Origin: Oscillospiraceae bacterium
GTDB lineage: Bacteria > Bacillota > Clostridia > UMGS1883
Direction: 5' to 3'
NCBI GenBank assembly: GCA_015069065.1
Contig: SVJI01000003.1
Coordinates: 1 to 33,761 of the forward strand
DNA: 33,761 nucleotides
Below, in pieces: positions 10,624 through 17,641 of this stretch. The notes under the pieces were generated by a model. It did no database searches. It was not told the origin of the DNA and worked only from the letters and a program-made list of their open reading frames with translations. Both the position numbers and the translations under genes were made by a program. Every line of letters starts with the position of its first letter. Position 1 is the first letter of the stretch.

Positions 10624-10896
10624 ATGAATAAGACAGAACTCGTAGCAGCTATTGCTGCAAAAGCAGAAATTTCTAAGAAGGATGCAGAAAAGGCTCTCAA
10701 CGCTTTCGTTGGCACAGTTGAGGACGCTCTTAAGAAGGGCGAAAAGATTCAGCTCGTTGGCTTCGGTACTTTCGAAGTTAGAGAGAGAGCAGCTCGTGAG
10801 TGCATCAACCCCCAGACTAAGGCTAAGGTTAAGGTTCCTGCTTCTAAGGTTCCCGCTTTCAAGGCTGGTCAGGCTCTTAAGAACACTGTTAAATAA
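10624..10896 (+). CDS. HU-family DNA-binding protein
   Basis: 90 aa MNKTELVAAIAAKAEISKKDAEKALNAF...GFGTFEVRERAARECINPQTKAKVKVPASKVPAFKAGQALK; GGAGGAG RBS. Confidence 0.97.
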   Translation: MNKTELVAAIAAKAEISKKDAEKALNAFVGTVEDALKKGEKIQLVGFGTFEVRERAARECINPQTKAKVKVPASKVPAFKAGQALKNTVK

Positions 10897-10899
10897 GTT

Positions 10900-10956
10900 A
10901 ATTAACATAATAAAACAGGGTATCCAATTTGGATACCCTGTTTTATTATGTTAATT
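10900..10956. terminator. Bidirectional intrinsic terminator downstream of HU
   Basis: Perfect 26-bp inverted repeat 10900-10925/10931-10956, 5-nt loop (AATTT), A/T-rich outer stem. Confidence 0.9.
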
Positions 10957-10988
10957 TTAAATATCAAAGTTCAGTTGTGTGCAGAGGA

Positions 10989-11483
10989 TTAAAAGTTTAC
11001 CACGTTCCACATCTGCAGCGGAAAACAACCCAAAGCAAGCACTGCAATAAAAGCTATGCATACGCCAACGAATACATTTTTAATAATTTTGCTGTCAAAC
11101 TTACTGCGGATTTTAAGTGCGTAGTAAATCTGAGCCATAACGAAAGCAAATGCCAGTGCGATATAGTTTATCGGATAAGCTCTGTTATCATTAACGAAGA
11201 TAAGAACTGTCGTACTGAAAAATACAAAGATGCACATTGCACAGTAAAGGAAGAAATCCTTCTTCTCCTTATATGCACTCCATGCGGCGCAAGCCATCGC
11301 ACCACAGAGAGAGGACCATCTCAAAAGACTTATAAGAGCCACAGCACCACTCACCGTCAAAGAGGATGATGCCATTTTCTGAATAAATAAAAGCAATAAT
11401 GCGTAAGAAATCGTAACAGAGGAGAAAAAGACAGTCTTATTACTCAGACGCTCCTTATCCTGCTTGGTAAGCTTAGTTTTCAT
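10989..11483 (-). CDS. Hypothetical multi-TM membrane protein (164 aa)
   Basis: Hydrophobic segments; GGAGGG RBS upstream on minus strand. Confidence 0.7.
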   Translation of the reverse strand: MKTKLTKQDKERLSNKTVFFSSVTISYALLLLFIQKMASSSLTVSGAVALISLLRWSSLCGAMACAAWSAYKEKKDFFLYCAMCIFVFFSTTVLIFVNDNRAYPINYIALAFAFVMAQIYYALKIRSKFDSKIIKNVFVGVCIAFIAVLALGCFPLQMWNVVNF

Positions 11484-11592
11484 TTTATCCCTCCGGGTAT
11501 TTTATCTACCTGTTTATTTTACAATGCATGGGGGAAAAAGTCAATGTTTTTAATTAAAAATTCACATAATTTACTAAATATGCCGTAAATTT

Positions 11593-12642
11593 TTAGCGGT
11601 AAAATCTATCTTTTATATTCTCGAAAAAGCTGTCCATACGGCTGAAATCCATAGCTTGCACATAGTATGCTTCCAGCTCGTCATGCAGCCTTTTTGCCTT
11701 TTCTACATTGTTACAGGCGCGTGCAAGAAGCTTTTCTGCGCTGGCCAGACGTTCCTCCATAACTCCCTCGAGCGGCATTGAGTGATAAAACTTCAGGCAG
11801 TCTGTACGCGCCCCTGATGAAAATGGGAGAAAATTGTTCTCCGTTACCACGGCAAGACTCTTTTCAGGGAAAATAAGGTGGTCGGTTTTCTGGGGAATGA
11901 TTGAGCATGGGCAGTGGATAAAATCACTTCCGCTCAGCTTCGCTGCGTCATAAATACGGCTTAATATATAGCTTGATGCTCCGCCCCAATTGTCCTCAAG
12001 GATATAAATTTTATCGGCAAAGGCATTGGGAGTTTTGGAAAATAGCTTGATTTCCCCCACACTGACCGCACTGAGTAGCCGATGCTTTTCAGCTGAAAAC
12101 TTTCCGTCATCAAGCTTTTTAACTATTTTCTTAATAAATTCAGCGGCAGCATCTTTGTTGATATAGTTTTCTGAGTAACGGATATTTTCCTGAAGAAGTG
12201 ACGCTGCTGCCTTTATATATGCGCCTGCACCCATGTGAAGGTCAGAGATACTCTGACTCAGCTTTTTTATCTTATCTTTATTTTTATACAGCTTATCAGT
12301 ATCCCACAGGTCACCTGTGTAAATAATATGGTGGAGCGCCCCCGGGACAGAGGGGTCCTGTATATGCGGAGCGGTTCCGTCCATCATGGCAAAATTTGCA
12401 GTAAGGTCAATCAAAGCATCCAGAGAACTGGGGTCTGATGCGCAGGGGATAATTTCAAGCATATGTCCCCTCTCCTGTGCGAAAGCGGCAACACGCTTCA
12501 TCAGAGAGGATTTACCGCTGCCCGGTCCTCCTTTTAAAATAAGCAGCTGCATGGAGTCTGATTGCTCCTGCAGCTGCTTAAAGTAAGAAACAAAACCCAT
12601 ATTTGAATTAGCACCGAGAAAAAAGTTTGATTTGTAATTCAT
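11593..12642 (-). CDS. PRK06851-like P-loop ATPase
   Basis: LLILKGGPGSGKSSLMKRVA Walker A near N-terminus and second P-loop-like half; AGGAGG RBS before ATG 12642. Confidence 0.75.
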   Translation of the reverse strand: MNYKSNFFLGANSNMGFVSYFKQLQEQSDSMQLLILKGGPGSGKSSLMKRVAAFAQERGHMLEIIPCASDPSSLDALIDLTANFAMMDGTAPHIQDPSVPGALHHIIYTGDLWDTDKLYKNKDKIKKLSQSISDLHMGAGAYIKAAASLLQENIRYSENYINKDAAAEFIKKIVKKLDDGKFSAEKHRLLSAVSVGEIKLFSKTPNAFADKIYILEDNWGGASSYILSRIYDAAKLSGSDFIHCPCSIIPQKTDHLIFPEKSLAVVTENNFLPFSSGARTDCLKFYHSMPLEGVMEERLASAEKLLARACNNVEKAKRLHDELEAYYVQAMDFSRMDSFFENIKDRFYR

Positions 12643-12693
12643 TATATTCAGCCTCCTTGTCACATTTATTATATGCAAAAGGCTGCTTTTAAG

Positions 12694-13107
12694 TTATTTT
12701 TCTATTGTAACTGTAGAAGTTTCCTTGTCCCAGTTAACTGTTGCACCGAGTCCCTTTTCAAGAACAACGTTATTTACCAGTGTTCTGTCTGTGGAAAGAA
12801 TGGGTGCATTGTCCAGAAGAACCTCTTCATCATTTAAAAACATCTTATTGTTTCCAATCTGGATTGTTGTCAGAACATCGCCGCAGCTTGTAAATATTGT
12901 CTGGGTTTCACCCTGCCAGTTTACAATCGCTCCAAGCTTTTCTGCAACAAAACGAAGCGGAATCATAACGGTTTCTCCGTCAAGAACAGGCTGGCGGTCA
13001 AATTCTACAGCCTCGCCGTTTACCAGGACCTTAATATCTGCTGCAAGTGATGCAGTTGCGGTGAAAATCATCACCATAGCAAGTAATAATGTTACTACCT
13101 TTTTCAT
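12694..13107 (-). CDS. Stalk-domain (copper amine oxidase N-terminal-like) secreted protein
   Basis: Signal peptide; IKVLVNGEAVEFDRQPVLDGETVMIPLRFVAEKLGAIVNWQGE...TVNWDKETSTVTIEK. Confidence 0.9.
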   Translation of the reverse strand: MKKVVTLLLAMVMIFTATASLAADIKVLVNGEAVEFDRQPVLDGETVMIPLRFVAEKLGAIVNWQGETQTIFTSCGDVLTTIQIGNNKMFLNDEEVLLDNAPILSTDRTLVNNVVLEKGLGATVNWDKETSTVTIEK

Positions 13108-14957
13108 ATTCCATCTACCTCCGTAATTTTATCTTTCTCGGGCTTTGTTTGTTCGTTTTTGGGATTTTCCTGCGAAGTGTCGGTATCCATGCTGTCATTT
13201 TTTAAATTTTCAGAATCAGCCATGATAGCTGAAACATCTGCATCAATGCTGTAAAACTCGCGTCCGTTTTCACTGTTTACGTACCATACAACCTTTCCGT
13301 TAGAAACCACAGGCTTACAGCTTGAAGAAAGTCTGCCGCTGACAGAGTATGTTTTTCCGAGCTGATTTCCCTCGCTGTCTGCTATTGCATAGCACAATGT
13401 GTTACTGTCCTCGCTGTAATCGTTAAAGCGCTGCCATAATACCATGAATTTTGAATCGGGCAGCTTAACGAGGTAGGGAACACTGCCACTTGAGCCTACT
13501 CCTGTGTAACGTGCCAGACAGGTGTGGCGCTGCTCCCATGTGTTCTTGTCTGTCCAAAGGAGGTATATATCGCGGTTTTCGCGGTCTATGCCCTCAATAT
13601 TAACATTACTGTAGCCTGTTGCGAGGGCGTGGTCAATTGTGTTCATCGAAACCAGATAACCCTCAGGCGAAACCTCAAAACCGCCTATCATTGCGCCTGT
13701 GCAGTTGGCACCTGCAGGACCGCCTACATTAAATATGCTTTGAGTATAAAGTACCTTTCCGCTAAAGTCAAGCTCCTGCAAAAAAGCTCCGCGCAGCGGT
13801 GCGGCATCAGAGAAGTTAGCGGTTATGAGCCTGCCGTCGTCAATGCGTACAAATTCACGCAGAGCGTGACTTGTGTGGTTGTATTGGAATTTTGACAGGA
13901 TATTAACCGGTTTCCATGAGGTCTTGTCTATTATAACTGTCAGCTGTGTTTGCGGGCGGGAGCCGTTTTCATCAGCATACTGACTGCGTGATGTATGGAG
14001 TACAAGATACCTCTCATCCTCAAACATTTCTCCTCCCGATGCGTCAAACGGAACAGCGGTTTTGCAGTTGTTTATTGAAACCTCACTGATTTTTACAAAG
14101 CTTTTATCGTAAATTGCGATTTTTATAACCTCGCGCGAATTATCCTCCAGCAAATTTTCCTGTCCGAATGCAATGTAGTTATAATCCTTGCCGACATAAA
14201 GTCCGCCAAAGAGCGGAAGCTCCTTTTTAATTGCAAAGGAGGAAAGGTGATTAAAGGATGAATCGTAATTTTCTATGTTTATATGCTCGGAAACTTCTAC
14301 CGCAGTAAAGGAGCCGTCACTGTTTGGTATAAGATGTGACGTTGCCGCCTTTCCCCACCTGTCAAAGGTTTGGCTTTTTGTTATCACAGAATCATCTGCA
14401 TCCAGAACGTGGTAGGAATTAACCTTGCTGATTGACGGAACATAAACTCCATCACGGTAAACATTTACCGTGCGGGCAGCTTCATCCCATACATATGTTC
14501 CGCACTGCTTTGCCAGATCGTCGGAGTATATACAGGTAAAACCGCCTATATTAAAGCTTTCAAGCACGGCAGTGTTAAAAACTGTCTTTATATCTGTGTA
14601 CAAAACGTCCATTACAGGAGTTCCCACAGGGAGAGAGGACACACTGTTTTCAAAGTGGAAATAACCGCGCCCGCCTGTTTGATAAATATCGCTGCCGGCT
14701 ATTGTGAGCATACGGTTGGAATCGTCGTAGTTTACACCGAAGGATAGCCCCATGGCGTTAAGGTTTTCCACGACAATAGCTGTTCGTCCGTTTATGTTAA
14801 AGGACGGAACCTGTATGCCGTCAATATATGTTACAATATCGGTGCTGAGAACTTTCCCCACAACATCACCCACATTTGCGGAGAAAACCGCGTGGCTTGA
14901 CAGTGTTAAAATGGAGGCAAGCGCACTGCATAGTATTTTTTTTGTTTTATTATTCAT
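13104..14957 (-). CDS. Secreted protein with N-terminal stalk-like domains and a large repeat-containing (propeller-like) region
   Basis: Signal peptide MNNKTKKILCSALASILTLSSHAVFSA; NINGRTAIVVENLNAMGLSFGVNYDDSNRMLTI; stop overlaps ATG of next gene (ATGA). Confidence 0.75.
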   Translation of the reverse strand: MNNKTKKILCSALASILTLSSHAVFSANVGDVVGKVLSTDIVTYIDGIQVPSFNINGRTAIVVENLNAMGLSFGVNYDDSNRMLTIAGSDIYQTGGRGYFHFENSVSSLPVGTPVMDVLYTDIKTVFNTAVLESFNIGGFTCIYSDDLAKQCGTYVWDEAARTVNVYRDGVYVPSISKVNSYHVLDADDSVITKSQTFDRWGKAATSHLIPNSDGSFTAVEVSEHINIENYDSSFNHLSSFAIKKELPLFGGLYVGKDYNYIAFGQENLLEDNSREVIKIAIYDKSFVKISEVSINNCKTAVPFDASGGEMFEDERYLVLHTSRSQYADENGSRPQTQLTVIIDKTSWKPVNILSKFQYNHTSHALREFVRIDDGRLITANFSDAAPLRGAFLQELDFSGKVLYTQSIFNVGGPAGANCTGAMIGGFEVSPEGYLVSMNTIDHALATGYSNVNIEGIDRENRDIYLLWTDKNTWEQRHTCLARYTGVGSSGSVPYLVKLPDSKFMVLWQRFNDYSEDSNTLCYAIADSEGNQLGKTYSVSGRLSSSCKPVVSNGKVVWYVNSENGREFYSIDADVSAIMADSENLKNDSMDTDTSQENPKNEQTKPEKDKITEVDGI

Positions 14958-15197
14958 TTTATCCTCCTTTTTCGGGGACAGAATCTTTTCTACAGAACAA
15001 AAGTCCAGAAATATTGTAACATAACGTACGATATTATTCAACAATTTTAAAGAAAATTTAAAAAGTTTAGGACACATCGCGTTCAACTCTTCCCCATAAC
15101 TCTTAATTTTTGTGGAATGGAAGAAAATGTTGAGATTACACACAAAAATTGATTTAAGGTGTTGCGAAAATCAGCAGAGTTCGTTGGTGTGCTGAAA

Positions 15198-15290
15198 ATA
15201 TTTTTTGTCGGCTTTTTATATAGCCGATGTCAAGTCTTTTATAACAAAGACGAAAAGTTTTATAAAATTATCAAACTTTTTTATAAAACG
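15198..15290. repeat. Left-edge TTTATAAA-rich region, direct copies of right-edge sequence
   Basis: ATATTTTTTGTC 15198-15209; GAAAAGTTTTATAAAA 15252-15267; TTTATAAAATTAT 15259-15271, each exact at 25746-25757, 25844-25859 and 25895-25907. Confidence 0.6.
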
Positions 15291-15320
15291 GCATCTGTCC
15301 ATCCAAATTTGTGTCTTCTA

Positions 15321-15349
15321 TTGAAATCATGCCCCTTTTACGCTATAAT
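15321..15349 (+). promoter_or_regulatory. Transposase promoter with overlapping inverted repeat
   Basis: TTGAAA (15321-15326), 17-nt spacer, TATAAT (15344-15349); flanked by inverted repeat GCCCCTTTTACGCT (15331-15344)/AGCGTAAAGGGGC (15361-15373). Confidence 0.65.
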
Positions 15350-15380
15350 ATAAGAAAAGTAGCGTAAAGGGGCGTTTGTC

Positions 15381-17033
15381 ATAAGTATAAAGAAAAAAGC
15401 ATTGGAATTACGGGCGAAACAACAACGGCAAGCCGAGCTTGATGAAATTGCCGAGAGGCTGACACCCGAAGAGATTGAAAGACTAATTTCGGTCTATGAG
15501 AAAAAGACGGGAAGAAAGGCACTAAATCCAGCACCACAGCCTGACAAATTTGTGCAGTTCTTGAAACGGCAGGATTTTCACATGCTCTGCCCGTTCTGTA
15601 AAGGCAGAAATTATTATTCGCACAGCAATCCTCTTAGTCGGGATATTAGATTTTATTGTAATGATTGTAAAAAGGCATTCTCACCTTTTATAGGGACATT
15701 GGTTCAAGGGTCAGGGCTCTCTTGGGATGCATGGGTTGAATTGGTGCGTTGTACTTTGGAAAATAAGTCACTTGTAGCAACCAAACATCTACTTGAAGCT
15801 GATTATGGTGTATCTATGAACCAACAAACAATACTATCATACCGCCACAAAATACAAAAGGCAATCACCCTGACATTCCCGATGCCAAAGCTTTCGGGAG
15901 TAGTACAGGTTGATGAAACTTACTTTCGGGAGGGGCAAAAAGGCTCAAGAAGCCTTGTAAATGTTGCACCCACCGCCATTGACAAGAGAGAGGCACGCCT
16001 GCATACAAAATCACATCCAGGGAAAATGGGTATCAATGGTTCAGAATATTCCTGCATTGTTACTGGATATGAGAGTTCATCGGGAGGTGGAGGTCATATA
16101 GCAGCCGTGATGACAGGCCTTGGCAAAAGTTCCTCACAGCCTTTTGAAGATTATTTTGCAGACTACCTTGGTGATGTTACCTTTTTATGTAGTGACGGGT
16201 TTGAGGCATATAGCAGATACGCCGACAAACACGCTATTCCGCATTATGTGCAGATGTCTGAGGCAAGGTCAATAATTAAGAAAGAAATGCAGGATTATAA
16301 AGAACGCTATAAAACCGCAACAACAGCCGAAGCAGTAAGGGAAAGGCTTTATGGAACAAGACAGCTTGACTATATAGACAATTATAGCAATCTGAATTAT
16401 AAGCAGTTTGTAGAATTAAAAGTGGCAAAAGGTTTAACCTTAGATAATATTGACAACTACCACGCCGAGTTGAAACTTCGTATTAATAAAGAATTAAGGG
16501 GTGTTTCAACTGTTTATCTGCCTTTATATATAGGTTTTAGGGTATTTATACATAATTGGCGGGTAGACCACAATGACACCCCACCATCTTCAAGGGCTGA
16601 TGCTGAACAAATTTTTACTGCTTTACTTATGGCAGGTGATAATTATGTAAGCCGCAAAGATTTTGAGGGACTGTCAATTCTTGATTTTAATAGACCTGCA
16701 ACTAAATATATAAATCACCTGAAAAAATCACTTGATGAAATCCGCAGACAATCGGGAATAAAAGGTTTTACCTTTGATGATAATGACAGATTACTGACCT
16801 TTAATAAAAGAAAATATTTTGAAGATACACCAATGGCAAGATTAAAAGAAATCAGTAAGCAGTATCATATAAAAGGATATACTAAAATGACGGCGTATCA
16901 ACTGGCACGGGAAATTTGCAAGTTGCCCGAAGTTAATGACATTTTCCTGCGGCTTGTGGCAGCGGACGCCGTCCACTCACACTATATAGATGATTTAGCG
17001 GAATTGCTAAAAAAAGAAGAACAGGGAATTTAA
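15381..17033 (+). CDS. IS1595/ISXO2-type transposase with zinc ribbon and extended C-terminus
   Basis: CPFCKGRNYYSHS...RFYCNDCKKAF zinc ribbon; QVDETYFREGQKGSR, LCSDGFEAYSRYA, NYHAELKLRINKELRGVSTVYLPLYIGFRVF. Start is either TTG 15402 (ORF track) or non-canonical ATA 15381. Confidence 0.88.
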   Translation: MSIKKKALELRAKQQRQAELDEIAERLTPEEIERLISVYEKKTGRKALNPAPQPDKFVQFLKRQDFHMLCPFCKGRNYYSHSNPLSRDIRFYCNDCKKAFSPFIGTLVQGSGLSWDAWVELVRCTLENKSLVATKHLLEADYGVSMNQQTILSYRHKIQKAITLTFPMPKLSGVVQVDETYFREGQKGSRSLVNVAPTAIDKREARLHTKSHPGKMGINGSEYSCIVTGYESSSGGGGHIAAVMTGLGKSSSQPFEDYFADYLGDVTFLCSDGFEAYSRYADKHAIPHYVQMSEARSIIKKEMQDYKERYKTATTAEAVRERLYGTRQLDYIDNYSNLNYKQFVELKVAKGLTLDNIDNYHAELKLRINKELRGVSTVYLPLYIGFRVFIHNWRVDHNDTPPSSRADAEQIFTALLMAGDNYVSRKDFEGLSILDFNRPATKYINHLKKSLDEIRRQSGIKGFTFDDNDRLLTFNKRKYFEDTPMARLKEISKQYHIKGYTKMTAYQLAREICKLPEVNDIFLRLVAADAVHSHYIDDLAELLKKEEQGI

Positions 17034-17283
17034 AATTCGCTGAATGACGGCATTCCCCGAAAATTCAAAAAGTGTTTGTCTAAAAGTGTTTGAAAATCGG
17101 CGAATAATGACCGAACCGCCGTTTTTGATGTTTTTTTGCCTGCTTTTTCATAAAAATTTAAAGATATCAGAGGTTAGAATTCCAAAAAAGTTAAAAAGTG
17201 TTTGACAGTTTTTTCAGCGTGGTTTTTTCTTCAACCAATACAGATAGTGTTTCCGGCACCGGAAGATGTGCCGATATGCAAAT

Positions 17284-17319
17284 AAGGTTATCTCTAAACA
17301 GAGGTAGCCTTTATTTTTT
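17284..17319 (+). terminator. Intrinsic terminator downstream of transposase
   Basis: AAGGTTATCTCT (17284-17295)/AGAGGTAGCCTT (17300-17311), 12 bp with 2 G-U, followed by TATTTTTTG. Confidence 0.65.
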
Positions 17320-17348
17320 GTGCAAAAGTGAAAAAATCATAATTTTTA

Positions 17349-17377
17349 TTGTAATTACGGCAGCATTGTGGTATAAT
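17349..17377 (+). promoter_or_regulatory. Extended -10 promoter for the SLH protein leader
   Basis: TTGTAA 17349-17354, 17-nt spacer, TGGTATAAT (TG at 17369-17370, TATAAT 17372-17377); predicted +1 near G17384. Confidence 0.75.
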
Positions 17378-17383
17378 ATGTAA

Positions 17384-17589
17384 GCTACAACTTTTAATTT
17401 TTAAAACACAATTTAATATTTTACTTGCGTGAGGAGTACACTACTGTAAAAAGTGTACACTCTTGTTTCTCATACCCTTATGCAAGTAAGTTGTGTTATG
17501 AATTAAAAGTGTGTAGCAACCTTTTGAAACAGAGTCACTGCATTTTTTGGTGTGTGGCTCTTCTTTCGGGGGGAGCTACACATTTTTTT
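17384..17589 (+). ncRNA. Candidate structured leader RNA/attenuator (riboswitch-like)
   Basis: P1 17384-17399/17501-17517 (16 bp, one G bulge), P2 17405-17411/17491-17497, P3 17421-17428/17482-17489, P4 17436-17442/17452-17458, then terminator 17552-17589; competing 13-bp pairing 17505-17517/17575-17587. Confidence 0.65.
17552..17589 (+). terminator. Intrinsic terminator inside the 5' leader of the SLH protein
   Basis: GTGTGGCTC (17552-17560)/GAGCTACAC (17573-17581), 9 bp with one G-U, followed by T7 (17583-17589). Confidence 0.75.
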
Positions 17590-17641
17590 AATTCTTGAAA
17601 AATTAAAGTGTAAATATTTTATATAAAGGAGTTCAAGAAAA

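Noticed and set aside
15198-15290. CRISPR-like or tandem repeat array at the left edge
   Set aside because: TTTATAAA copies are irregularly spaced with no repeat-spacer architecture and no cas genes in the window
17198-17383. 61-aa ORF between IS and SLH gene
   Set aside because: No ATG/RBS support at its start, spans a likely terminator hairpin and the -35/-10 region of the SLH promoter
17384-17517. MITE interpretation of the long imperfect inverted repeat
   Set aside because: Considered as TIRs of a miniature element, but no convincing target-site duplication seen and the +1 of a strong promoter and a competing terminator fit a leader RNA better; not fully excluded
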